From contig CAXPDR010000025.1 in assembly GCA_964215955.1 (NCBI GenBank), forward strand, positions 57,269 to 121,268: a DNA stretch of 64,000 nt, given 5' to 3'. The notes under the pieces were generated by a model. It was not told where the DNA came from. It did no database searches and saw only the letters and a program-made list of their open reading frames with translations. The translations under genes and the position numbers were made by a program. This DNA is from GCA-2706205 sp964215955. Its GTDB lineage: Bacteria > Bdellovibrionota > Bacteriovoracia > Bacteriovoracales > Bacteriovoracaceae. Below are positions 26,416-34,464 of the stretch, piece after piece. Every line of letters starts with the position of its first letter. The stretch's first letter is position 1.

Positions 26416-27207
26416 TTAACGCTCCTTTAAATTTCGCGGTCTTCTCATAACAGGCAATGACTGTTCATGATCCATATACCACCTATCTGTTAAATATTCC
26501 TGTCGCTCGACTTTGTAATGATTAAGCGATTCATCAATAGAATCCAATTTCTTTAATAACTCATGCTGAAGAATTATATTTTCTTCCTTTTTATTCATTA
26601 AATTATCAAGGGCCAATCTTTTTTCACGCAATATTTCATTAACTTTGGCGTCATACTTTGCTGCTTCTTTTACTTTTTGCTGTTCAAAAGTCCAAAGATA
26701 ATGGTTTATATCATTAAGTTGTTTTAAAAATGAATCCTTCCTAAGCAGAAGTATCTCTCTATATTTACTAGCTTCAAATACTCTTTGACTCAATTTTCTT
26801 GAATCAAAGTTAAGTTGCATCCCTCTTGGGAAATATTTTTTTAAATTCCAACAAGCAGCCAAATCAATCACATAAATACTGAAATAGAAATCTTCGACGG
26901 TTCTTACACTTGCCTTACATGGATCTTTGGAAGGATGATTACTTACTTTAAAAAAGACGACATCACCTGCTTTTAAAAACTTAGTATTATTATTTTCAAC
27001 CTTTACTTTAAAAATTCGTCCATCATCACTCTTGTCTGAAACTCTCCCCATAAATTTACTATAATCAACATTGGGATCAATAAAGGCATTATTATCTTTA
27101 ACTAACTGACCTTCATCCGGTAGATTTGGCGTGAGAACATTTGCACTAATATGTGCCGAATGAACAAATATTAATAAGAATAAAACAAACTCGCCAAAAC
27201 CTTTCAT
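26416..27207 (-). CDS. Secreted coiled-coil protein, function unknown
   Basis: 263 residues from the ATG at 27207, which gives a signal peptide (M-K-G-F-G-E-F-V-L-F-L-L-I-F-V-H-S-A); an upstream in-frame start at 27342 would run across the divergent gene. Residues ~30-120 form a beta-rich region (G-R-I-F-K-V-K-V, L-K-A-G-D-V-V-F-F-K-V) with two Cys. Residues ~140-240 are a coiled coil. It resembles flagellar or envelope accessory proteins in layout only. First gene of a three-gene leftward operon with 25954-26412 and the GST. Confidence 0.65.
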   Translation of the reverse strand: MKGFGEFVLFLLIFVHSAHISANVLTPNLPDEGQLVKDNNAFIDPNVDYSKFMGRVSDKSDDGRIFKVKVENNNTKFLKAGDVVFFKVSNHPSKDPCKASVRTVEDFYFSIYVIDLAACWNLKKYFPRGMQLNFDSRKLSQRVFEASKYREILLLRKDSFLKQLNDINHYLWTFEQQKVKEAAKYDAKVNEILREKRLALDNLMNKKEENIILQHELLKKLDSIDESLNHYKVERQEYLTDRWYMDHEQSLPVMRRPRNLKER

Positions 27208-27262
27208 ACATTTTATTATGAAGCAATAAACAATATATTTCAAAGATAATAAAGGAGAATAA

Positions 27263-27907
27263 ATGGAGTTTTTTATTGATACAGGAGATATTGCCGAAAT
27301 TAAGGAAGCATATTCTTGGGGTCTTATTGATGGTGTTACCACAAACCCTTCCCTAGTAGCGAAGTCAGGTATAGATCAAAAAACCTTAATTAAAAACATA
27401 AGTGAAGTGGTAGAAGGACCAATTTCTGCTGAAGTTATTTCCACTGATGCACCAGGAATGCTTAAAGAGGCATACGAACTTGCTAAAATCCACGAAAATG
27501 TTGTCATCAAGCTACCAATGACAAAAGACGGTATGATCGCATGTAATGAATTAAGCCAAAAAAACATAAAAACTAATATCACATTAATCTTTAGTGCTAA
27601 TCAGGCCCTTTTAGCTGCCAAGAATGGAGCAACTTATGTTTCACCCTTTATTGGAAGATTAGATGATATTGGGCAAACAGGTATGCAATTGATAGCTGAG
27701 ATCAAAGAAATTTATGATAACTATGCATTTCAAACTAAAATTCTTGCAGCATCAATAAGACACGTTGATCACGTTAAAAGTAGTGCTTTGGTAGGTGCTG
27801 ATGTTGCGACAATTCCATTTAAAGTATTAAACCAACTTTTTGGGCACCCTCTGACTAGTTCAGGGATTGAGCAGTTCCTAAAGGATCACGCTAACTCATT
27901 AAAATAA
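27263..27907 (+). CDS. tal: Transaldolase / fructose-6-phosphate aldolase family
   Basis: 214 residues, the short (TalC/Fsa) type. The N-terminus M-E-F-F-I-D-T-G-D-I-A-E-I and G-V-T-T-N-P-S-L-V are family signatures. The Schiff-base Lys lies in N-V-V-I-K-L-P-M at ~83. The C-terminus has A-S-I-R-H-V and the A-D-V-A-T-I-P motif. It moves a three-carbon unit between sugar phosphates in the non-oxidative pentose phosphate pathway, or acts as an F6P aldolase; sequence by eye does not separate the two. Good AGGAG site; own terminator downstream. Confidence 0.9.
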   Translation: MEFFIDTGDIAEIKEAYSWGLIDGVTTNPSLVAKSGIDQKTLIKNISEVVEGPISAEVISTDAPGMLKEAYELAKIHENVVIKLPMTKDGMIACNELSQKNIKTNITLIFSANQALLAAKNGATYVSPFIGRLDDIGQTGMQLIAEIKEIYDNYAFQTKILAASIRHVDHVKSSALVGADVATIPFKVLNQLFGHPLTSSGIEQFLKDHANSLK

Positions 27908-27956
27908 CTTAATTATTAGCAATAACAGAGTTTTTAACTCAACTTAAAAGCAAAGA

Positions 27957-27998
27957 CCTCCGATAATACTTAAGTATTTAAGTCGGAGGCTTTTTATT
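27957..27998 (+). terminator. Terminator of tal, doubling as leader of the next gene
   Basis: CCTCCGA (27957-27963) pairs with TCGGAGG (27983-27989), extended inside by a TACTTAAGTA palindrome, and is followed by TTTTTATT at 27991. A typical intrinsic terminator. Its 3' arm contains GGAGG, which is also the best ribosome site for the following lipoprotein gene starting at 27996. Confidence 0.8.
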
Positions 27999-28808
27999 AA
28001 ATACCTGTTTTTATTTACATTATCACTTTTGATTGCATGTCAAAATGGAACCGAGACTTCAGGCCCTACAAGTAATTCTGCTTCCTTTTCTGCCGAAGGA
28101 ACTATCTCGCAATGGCCGATCTCAAAGTTTCCCCTTAATCTCAAAGTTGGAAGACACTTTTCCGGAATGGAATATAACGCCATAGCTTCTGCAGCGAATT
28201 CATGGAGTAACTCCGTTGACAACAAAGTCCAGTTTTTCACCATAGATGATTCAGAAATTTCAGAGCTATCTAGCTCAGGTAAATATGATGATAGCGAGTT
28301 AGGTATTTACAAAGTCTTTAAATGGCCAAAAGATATGCCCTCTACGGCCTTAGCTGTAACCCAAATTTTTGGAAATCAAAAAAGTAATGGGGTTCTTACC
28401 ATAGATCATGCTGATATACTGGTAAACTTTCAAAACTTTACCTTTAGTACTGATGATAGTTGGGGTTACGATTTTGAATCAATAGTCCTACATGAGATGG
28501 GTCATTTTTTGGGGCTTTTTCATAGTAATACATCTTCTGAAGAATCAGTCATGTATCCAAGTATTTCCAAATACACCACAAATCGATATCCCAAATATAA
28601 GGATACCGAGGAAATTATAGATCTCTATAACTTAAATAGACAAAGCTCTCTTTCCCATAAATCACTCCCTCAAACCAATGAGACGGGAAAGAAAATAAGA
28701 ATAATCATGGAACTTTATCCAAATGGTATTGAAAAAGTAAGAATTATAAAAGGGGTACAAAATGAAATTATCACTAAAAATTGTGTTCATCATGAGCATC
28801 TTAAGTAG
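27996..28808 (+). CDS. Metzincin (matrixin-like) metalloprotease lipoprotein, ATT start proposed
   Basis: About 270 residues. The zinc site H-E-M-G-H-F-L-G-L-F-H matches HExxHxxGxxH (~166-176), and a Met-turn S-V-M-Y-P follows, as in M10/matrixin peptidases. The nearest conventional start is a TTG at 28029, but that leaves only two residues before Cys. Extending upstream in frame gives I-K-Y-L-F-L-F-T-L-S-L-L-I-A-C, a complete lipoprotein signal, beginning at ATT 27996, six bases after GGAGG (27985-27989). An ATT start is therefore proposed. Likely an envelope-anchored, secreted-side protease; no propeptide cysteine switch was seen. Confidence 0.78.
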   Translation: MKYLFLFTLSLLIACQNGTETSGPTSNSASFSAEGTISQWPISKFPLNLKVGRHFSGMEYNAIASAANSWSNSVDNKVQFFTIDDSEISELSSSGKYDDSELGIYKVFKWPKDMPSTALAVTQIFGNQKSNGVLTIDHADILVNFQNFTFSTDDSWGYDFESIVLHEMGHFLGLFHSNTSSEESVMYPSISKYTTNRYPKYKDTEEIIDLYNLNRQSSLSHKSLPQTNETGKKIRIIMELYPNGIEKVRIIKGVQNEIITKNCVHHEHLK

Positions 28809-28989
28809 CATTTCCTATGCAAGGTCAGGTGATACAGTAAAACCATATGAGATTCTCCAACAAGAAGAACAACTGGAAAATAAAGAAAGAAATCCATCTT
28901 CAAGTACAAAGGTGGACCATTCTCACTCAAAAGAGGAAAAACCTCATGAGTTTAATAAGTCAAATATAGGTCCAAGTATCGACAGATAA
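28762..28989 (+). CDS. Small secreted protein
   Basis: 75 residues with a signal peptide (M-K-L-S-L-K-I-V-F-I-M-S-I-L-S-S-I-S-Y-A). The mature part is short, polar and charged (Glu, Lys, Ser, His rich). It overlaps the last 47 bases of the metalloprotease gene in another frame, with AAAGGGG ahead of its ATG, so it is probably translated from the same mRNA. Could be an inhibitor or partner of the protease (speculative). Confidence 0.6.
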   Translation: MKLSLKIVFIMSILSSISYARSGDTVKPYEILQQEEQLENKERNPSSSTKVDHSHSKEEKPHEFNKSNIGPSIDR

Positions 28990-29025
28990 CTTGTGACATC
29001 AGGGGAAATAAAACGAACAAAAAAT

Positions 29026-29053
29026 GGGAAGTTTGCTAGGCTTCCCTTTTTTT
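29026..29053 (+). terminator. Intrinsic terminator
   Basis: GGGAAG (29026-29031) pairs with CTTCCC (29041-29046), followed by a T run at 29047-29053. Ends the metalloprotease and small-protein operon. Confidence 0.75.
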
Positions 29054-29054
29054 A

Positions 29055-29198
29055 TTATGTATTTTTTGTAAATAGAATTGAAGCCGCGTGAGTTTCAGCA
29101 TTAGAATGTGCTTTAATAACCTGCTTATTAGATTTACCAACAGAGAAGACGCACATGAATAATATATTAAAAAAGATAGCTAAAATTACTAATTTCAT
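29055..29198 (-). CDS. Small secreted or membrane peptide (47 aa)
   Basis: Read directly from the minus strand. The ATG at 29198 follows TTAGGTC at normal spacing and opens 47 codons: M-K-L-V-I-L-A-I-F-F-N-I-L-F-M-C-V-F-S-V, a signal peptide or single membrane helix, then a short polar tail. It lies downstream of the topoisomerase operon on the same strand, 60 bases after its end. The size and hydrophobic start suggest a real gene, but there is no homology evidence. Confidence 0.4.
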   Translation of the reverse strand: MKLVILAIFFNILFMCVFSVGKSNKQVIKAHSNAETHAASILFTKNT

Positions 29199-29258
29199 AA
29201 TGACCTAATCGGATAGTCCATCCTAAATATTTATATTTTATTTAGGAAGGACTAAAGT

Positions 29259-30695
29259 TTATTTTCTTTTTCTAGTAGTTTTCTTTTTAGTGGCCTTAGA
29301 AAGTTTCTTATAGACAGCTTTTTTAGCATTTTCTTTTGTCTTCATAATATTTTCTAATTCATCACCCACAGTATTTAATTCTTTAATAAGTTCTTTTTTA
29401 ATCTTAGCAGGACTAGCAACTATTTTTTCCCAAGCAGATATTTTTGTCTTATCATCTTTAATCATGAGAGTTCTCTTGGCCACTTCCTCTTTAGTCATAC
29501 GATAAATGGCCATATCAGCTAGATATTCAGAATAAACAAATTTCTTAGAAGTTAAGTACTCAACATAGGCTTTTCGATTCGCCTTCTTTTCGGCAATAGC
29601 ATAGTGTTTCTGTTTAATAAATCGAATAATTTCATTATTTTTTGCTAATCTTTCTTTAGCATCAAGAATTAATAACTCATATCTTCGCTTAACAACTTTT
29701 AATCTTTCTGCTGTGAAGATTTCAATAATTTGCTCTGGTTTATCAAGAACTTTAACACCACGTTCAGAAATCAAAGTATAATTTGGAGATAAAGAAGCAG
29801 AAGTCCCCATTTCTTTTTCTACTTCTGCAAGAGTTGCCTGTTGACCTCTTTTAAAGATCAACTCAATCATCACATTATTATCAACTGTAGAGTCGATATA
29901 ATCTTTAATAAAATCGTTATCAATATGTTTATTTAAAAATTTATAAACCTTTTTAGCATCATAACCTCTAGGAAGTTCTGTAATATAAATTTTTCCAGAA
30001 ATTTCTTTAAATCCCATTTTAAAATGGATCTTTCCACCTTTATCAACTTCTACATTTTCAGAGTAATTTCTTACCCAAGGTTTAAGTTTTCTAGCACTAC
30101 CTGTCTCAATAAACTGAATCATTGATTTTATAATGTCTTTATGATTAAAGCTTGGAATAACAGAACTAAAACCAGTCCCAATCCCCTCGGCTCCATTCAG
30201 GAGCATCATTGGTAATTTTGGTAATAGCCCTAAAGGTTCCATAACTTTTTCATCATAGTTTGGTACCATTTGCACCTGATTCATATCATCAAAAAGTAAA
30301 AGCTTAGAAACCTCACCTAATTTACATTCAATATACCTACCAGCAGCAGCCTGGGTTTCCATTCGCTCACCGAAATATCCTTTTTTATCAATCAAAGGAT
30401 AATTATTAGAAAAAGTATAATCCTGTGCTAAATTTACAATTGATGACTCTACCGATGCTGGTCCATGTGGATGTAGCGTTAGGACTAAACCAGTAAGACC
30501 AGTAACTTTCATTAGCCCCTTAGATTGGTTTCTCCAAAGAGTAAATAAAATACGTCTTTGAGATGGTTTTAATCCATCTTGTAAATATGGAATTGCTCGA
30601 TCCATTAAGGTATATATTTGATACGTTCTATATTCGTCTTTTACAATAGCTTCTAGAGGTACTGACTCTAAGGAGTGTAAATAAGTTTCTTCCAT
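29259..30695 (-). CDS. Type IIA topoisomerase, DNA-cleaving subunit (ParC-like, atypical)
   Basis: 478 residues, far shorter than ParC/GyrA (~750-870): the C-terminal beta-pinwheel is missing and replaced by a Lys/Arg tail. Catalytic Tyr121 sits in A-A-A-G-R-Y-I-E. The winged-helix core has Q-D-G-L-K-P-S-Q-R-R-I-L. Several segments look like eukaryotic or T4 topoisomerase II rather than gyrase: K-K-G-Y-F-G-E-R, and L-M/N-G-A-E-G-I-G-T-G-F-S-S with an I-P-S-F-N. It cuts and passes duplex DNA together with the ATPase subunit encoded six bases upstream. Relaxation/decatenation rather than supercoiling is likely, since the wrapping domain is absent. Confidence 0.85.
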   Translation of the reverse strand: MEETYLHSLESVPLEAIVKDEYRTYQIYTLMDRAIPYLQDGLKPSQRRILFTLWRNQSKGLMKVTGLTGLVLTLHPHGPASVESSIVNLAQDYTFSNNYPLIDKKGYFGERMETQAAAGRYIECKLGEVSKLLLFDDMNQVQMVPNYDEKVMEPLGLLPKLPMMLLNGAEGIGTGFSSVIPSFNHKDIIKSMIQFIETGSARKLKPWVRNYSENVEVDKGGKIHFKMGFKEISGKIYITELPRGYDAKKVYKFLNKHIDNDFIKDYIDSTVDNNVMIELIFKRGQQATLAEVEKEMGTSASLSPNYTLISERGVKVLDKPEQIIEIFTAERLKVVKRRYELLILDAKERLAKNNEIIRFIKQKHYAIAEKKANRKAYVEYLTSKKFVYSEYLADMAIYRMTKEEVAKRTLMIKDDKTKISAWEKIVASPAKIKKELIKELNTVGDELENIMKTKENAKKAVYKKLSKATKKKTTRKRK

Positions 30696-30701
30696 GTTTT
30701 A

Positions 30702-32822
30702 TTACCTTCTTCTTGTCGTTTTCTTTTTCGTTACTTTTTTAGATGCAGTTTTCTTAGCAGTCTTCTTAGCAACTTTTTTAGCAGGAGCTTTTTTGGTTAC
30801 TTTCTTGGCCGCTGCCACTTTTTTAGCAGGTGCTTTCTTTGTAGTAGTCTTAGACTTCTCTCCCTCATAATCTTCATGATCAATCAATAAATCTTTTCTG
30901 AGCTGAGTATCTTTTCCAAAACATGTGTGAAGCATATGTTTTGCCGCTTCTAAATGATCAATGGTAATCTTTGTATACTCTTCTCTTCCAAGCACATACT
31001 TAAAAGCTTCAGGGGACATCTCACCAAGACCTTTATTTCTTTGAATCTCTTTTATCTTAATTGTTTTTTGAGATTTAATCTTTTCTAGCTCAGATTCACT
31101 TTCTGCATAAACAGGCTCTTTATCAGTGATTATTTCAAAAAGCGGTGCTTTAGCAATCTGAATAGCACCGTTATCAAAGAGTTCAGGCCAATAAGTAAAA
31201 AAGAAATTTGTTAAAAGAGTATTGATATGACCACCGTCCACATCAGAATCGGCTAAAAATACAATTTTAGAATATCTGAGATCGCTCATTTCTGCGGGTT
31301 GACCAATAATTAAACCAATAGAAGCCATGATGTCAGAAAATTCTTGATTATTTAATACATCTTTAATGGAAGCCTGAGTTACATTCATTGGCTTTCCCTT
31401 CAATGCAATTCCGCCTTGATATAATTTATTTCTGGCAGATCTAAGACCACCAATTGCAGAATCTCCCTCACAAATGAATAGAGTACATTGAGACCTATCT
31501 TTTCTCTCATTTGCATCAAGTAGTTTTTCAACCCTTTGCTTTTTCTGTTTTTTTCCTTTTTTAGAGGCATCTTTTAGTTCAGCAAATCTTACTCTAGATT
31601 TAGCTCTTTCAATTACATGTTCAAGGTAATCTTTATTATTTCTAATAAATTTTGCCATGTATTTATCTATAAATTTTTCAATGGCCTTATCAAGATCAGT
31701 GTCTTTTACCAGCTTTCTTTTGGTTTGAGATTCGAATCTTGGGTTTGGCATGATAATTCCGATGACAAATGTCATACCACTTAGAATATCATTATCAACT
31801 AATGTTACTTTATTCTTTTTTGCTTCCCTTTCTAATTTATCCTTTAAGGTATTTATAAAAAGCCTCTTCACTCTATCGTGATGGAAACCTCCATCAAAAG
31901 TTGGTGTTGAGTTTACGAATGAAATAAACTTTTCTCTTTCTTCACTTTTTTTATCCAAAACAACTGAGACAGAAATATCGATAAGGGCCTTATATTTTTT
32001 CTTTTTTACATTAACACCTTCAAAGGTAAACTTATCATCACCAATAAGTTGTGCATGGTCATGACTCACTCTTTGAGCCAGCTCATAAAGACCCTTTTGG
32101 TAATGATAAAGTTTATCGTTAAAAATAAACTTTAATCCTGGATTGTTATAAGCTAAATCGATAATTCTTTTTTCTAAAAGTTCTTTATCGATCTTAGTAT
32201 CTTTATAAACTTCTTTAGCAAGCTTTATTTCAATTTTTACGCCAGAAGCACCTTTAAAAGGCTTAGGTCTAGACTTATTAATTTTTAAGGCACCATCAAT
32301 AAACTTAAAAGTTTGTTCTTTTTTAGTGTTATAATGCTTTACCGTTACATTGAACTCATCCGATGTTAAACAGGTTGCAGCGGCACCTAATCCGTTTTGA
32401 CCTAATGTTCTATGCAAGTATCCTTTTTCATCAACTTCTAAATCTTTAAATTTGGAGCCAGTTCTAAACTCGGAATATACCATTGGAACTTTTGAGAGAG
32501 GAAAACCAATACCATTATCTTGGATTGTAACCGTTTGACCATCTTCACTGAGGGTTGTTCTGACCTCAGTAACATGGCCTCGATAGAATTCATCAATACA
32601 ATTATCTAAAATTTCTTCTATTGCCTTCGATTTTGCTTGGTGAAATTTTACTGTTTTAAATTCAAGGGAATGGTCGGTATATGTGTACGTATCAAGTTCT
32701 TCTACATCATTTGAACCAAATACAAGGGTGACTCTATTTCTACAGTGCCATCTTTGATCTTTGGCTTCAATTTCCGCTTCTTTTACCTTTTTACCCTTTC
32801 TCCTAACCTCTTTTATGGCCAT
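30702..32822 (-). CDS. Type IIA topoisomerase, ATPase subunit (ParE-like, atypical)
   Basis: About 706 residues from the ATG at 32822, preceded by AAAGGA. GHKL ATPase: E-E-I-L-D-N-C-I-D-E (~50), D-N-G-I-G-F, and G-Q-N-G-L-G-A-A-A, the last closer to eukaryotic topo II (G-R-N-G-Y-G-A) than to GyrB (G-L-H-G-V-G). TOPRIM: C-E-G-D-S-A and D-S-D-V-D-G-G-H-I. C-terminal R-N-K-G-L-G-E-M motif. The last ~50 residues are a Lys/Ala/Thr tail like histone H1. First gene of the topoisomerase pair. A separate gyrase presumably exists elsewhere in the genome (inference). Confidence 0.87.
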   Translation of the reverse strand: MAIKEVRRKGKKVKEAEIEAKDQRWHCRNRVTLVFGSNDVEELDTYTYTDHSLEFKTVKFHQAKSKAIEEILDNCIDEFYRGHVTEVRTTLSEDGQTVTIQDNGIGFPLSKVPMVYSEFRTGSKFKDLEVDEKGYLHRTLGQNGLGAAATCLTSDEFNVTVKHYNTKKEQTFKFIDGALKINKSRPKPFKGASGVKIEIKLAKEVYKDTKIDKELLEKRIIDLAYNNPGLKFIFNDKLYHYQKGLYELAQRVSHDHAQLIGDDKFTFEGVNVKKKKYKALIDISVSVVLDKKSEEREKFISFVNSTPTFDGGFHHDRVKRLFINTLKDKLEREAKKNKVTLVDNDILSGMTFVIGIIMPNPRFESQTKRKLVKDTDLDKAIEKFIDKYMAKFIRNNKDYLEHVIERAKSRVRFAELKDASKKGKKQKKQRVEKLLDANERKDRSQCTLFICEGDSAIGGLRSARNKLYQGGIALKGKPMNVTQASIKDVLNNQEFSDIMASIGLIIGQPAEMSDLRYSKIVFLADSDVDGGHINTLLTNFFFTYWPELFDNGAIQIAKAPLFEIITDKEPVYAESESELEKIKSQKTIKIKEIQRNKGLGEMSPEAFKYVLGREEYTKITIDHLEAAKHMLHTCFGKDTQLRKDLLIDHEDYEGEKSKTTTKKAPAKKVAAAKKVTKKAPAKKVAKKTAKKTASKKVTKKKTTRRR

Positions 32823-32937
32823 ATTTGAGCGTCCTTTCTCTAGTTTCTTGTATATTTTCAATGTTTTAGCTTAATTTGTGTGAAGCATTGTGAAAAGTCT
32901 AATTGCGTTATAAGAATAAATTTATAATAATAACCAC

Positions 32938-33531
32938 ATGAAATTATTCGTGATTTTATCTTATTTTTTTCTTTCTACCAATGCCTATCCAAAGTCAAAA
33001 TTGGACTTATTTACTGGTGATCGTTGGAAGCTTTCTAAAACCCAGAAAAAATATCTAAAAAAGGGAGAAGTCCTGGCCGTTTCCAATGTTGAGGATTTTG
33101 ATTCTAAACAAAGTTTTGAATTAAAAGCACTTGCAATGCATCCTAAGAAATGCAAAAGAGCTTTAAGAAAGCTTTCCATGCTTGAGAACTACGAAAACTG
33201 GATTGATTTCATCAAAAAGTCTACTTACTCTCCAGATAATAAGCTTTTTACCATTAAAGCGGATCACCCACTCTTACCCTTTCCTATGATTGTGCATATT
33301 ATTGTTGATAGACCTACCAAAGAAGGAAAATATCCTTTTACCTTCCCCACGGGAATGTTTAGGGGTCTTAAGGGATTTTTTGAAATTAAAGAAATCGATA
33401 AAAAATGTACATTTTTTGCAAGTTCAAACTGGGTTGGACCTAAAACAAGAATCCCAAACTTAGTCATTGAAATCTTCTCTGAGACCTTATCAAAGGTTGG
33501 AGGTAAAATTCTCATCAGAAAAACAAGATAA
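32938..33531 (+). CDS. Secreted START/SRPBCC-like protein
   Basis: 197 residues with a signal peptide (M-K-L-F-V-I-L-S-Y-F-F-L-S-T-N-A). The mature part follows a START/polyketide-cyclase-like pattern: G-E-V-L-A-V-S-N-V near the start, a helix with Cys, then alternating strands (L-P-F-P-M-I-V-H-I-I-V-D), and a long final helix (I-P-N-L-V-I-E-I-F-S-E-T-L-S-K-V). Such proteins bind lipids or other hydrophobic ligands. The assignment rests on pattern only. Divergent from the topoisomerase operon. Confidence 0.55.
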   Translation: MKLFVILSYFFLSTNAYPKSKLDLFTGDRWKLSKTQKKYLKKGEVLAVSNVEDFDSKQSFELKALAMHPKKCKRALRKLSMLENYENWIDFIKKSTYSPDNKLFTIKADHPLLPFPMIVHIIVDRPTKEGKYPFTFPTGMFRGLKGFFEIKEIDKKCTFFASSNWVGPKTRIPNLVIEIFSETLSKVGGKILIRKTR

Positions 33532-33591
33532 TTTATTCTTTTGTGCATCACTTCTTTCATTTTAACAAAAAGCTTGTATATTCAAACACCT

Positions 33592-34026
33592 ATGCTAGTT
33601 AAACAAATTGAATCCAAAGATACATACTATATAAGAAACGAAGTTCTAAGACCTGGTCTTCCAGTAGAAACCTGTTATTTTGATGGCGATAAAGAAGATT
33701 CTACCTTTCATCTTGGGGCATTTATTGATGATAAATTATGCTCGATTGCCTCATTTTATCTGAATAACTCCAAAGAGTTTCAAGAGGAGTTTCAATTCCA
33801 ACTTAGAGGAATGGCCACCTTAAAAACTCATCGTGGCAATGGTTTATCAAGTGCCTTATTAAAAACAGCCTTCCCACTTATAAAACAAAATCACGTTAAA
33901 TTACTTTGGTGTAATGCCAGAACTGAAGCAGTTGGTTTTTATCAAAAAGTAGGCTTTCAAATCAAGGGTGAAGAGTTCCACATTGAAGGTGTTGGAGCTC
34001 ACTATCTAATGTTCATTGAGATTTAA
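33592..34026 (+). CDS. GNAT-family N-acetyltransferase
   Basis: 144 residues from the ATG at 33592 (M-L-V-K-Q-I-E-S); an in-frame TTG upstream would overlap unusual sequence. The GNAT core is clear: F-Q-L-R-G-M-A-T strand, acetyl-CoA loop H-R-G-N-G-L-S-S-A-L-L (~82), C-N-A-R-T-E-A-V-G-F-Y-Q-K-V-G-F (~112), and the usual G-x-x-F final part. Acts on an unknown amine. It ends convergent with, and overlapping, the next gene by four bases. Confidence 0.85.
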   Translation: MLVKQIESKDTYYIRNEVLRPGLPVETCYFDGDKEDSTFHLGAFIDDKLCSIASFYLNNSKEFQEEFQFQLRGMATLKTHRGNGLSSALLKTAFPLIKQNHVKLLWCNARTEAVGFYQKVGFQIKGEEFHIEGVGAHYLMFIEI

Positions 34027-34415
34027 TAAGTTCTATACTGCTCTCTTAGTTTTGGATGCATGCAAAAACGATTTTCAACGTTTAAATTTACGAGTTCGAT
34101 CTGCTTTTTAATGCAAGCGATATCACTTGAAAATTTCTTAATTGGTGCACATGGAAGCCGATCTTCATTTTCAAGAATCGAAAACTTTCTTTCATTTAAG
34201 CACCGAGCTTGTTCAATTTCACCAGTGCAAACCCAATGCTTTGAGATACAATCATAAATAAGTACCGGCCCTCTTTCATAAAAAAGGGATAATTCACTAT
34301 CATACAACGTAATATCGTAACCTTGCTCACCTGTTACATTTTCCTGTCCAAAGCAAATTCCAATAGAACCTAACAGGATTAACATTAATAAGAATTGTCG
34401 GCCATATTTCAACAT
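34023..34415 (-). CDS. Secreted cysteine-containing protein, function unknown
   Basis: 130 residues with a signal peptide (M-L-K-Y-G-R-Q-F-L-L-M-L-I-L-L-G-S-I-G). The mature part has six cysteines spread over 90 residues (Y-D-C-I, W-V-C-T-G, A-R-C-L-N, L-P-C-A, A-C-I-K, F-C-M-H), consistent with a small disulfide-bonded protein. No family recognised. Divergent from argS. Confidence 0.7.
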   Translation of the reverse strand: MLKYGRQFLLMLILLGSIGICFGQENVTGEQGYDITLYDSELSLFYERGPVLIYDCISKHWVCTGEIEQARCLNERKFSILENEDRLPCAPIKKFSSDIACIKKQIELVNLNVENRFCMHPKLREQYRTY

Positions 34416-34464
34416 GTTATATTTATCGGATTAAATCACCCATAGATTTAGGAGTTACCCCAAA

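Noticed and set aside
27208..27342. Longer start of the secreted protein gene overlapping tal
   Set aside because: The start at 27207 gives a clean signal peptide; the extension would overlap the tal coding start.
28029..28034. TTG start for the metzincin
   Set aside because: It would leave the lipobox Cys at residue 4 without a signal peptide and has no ribosome site.
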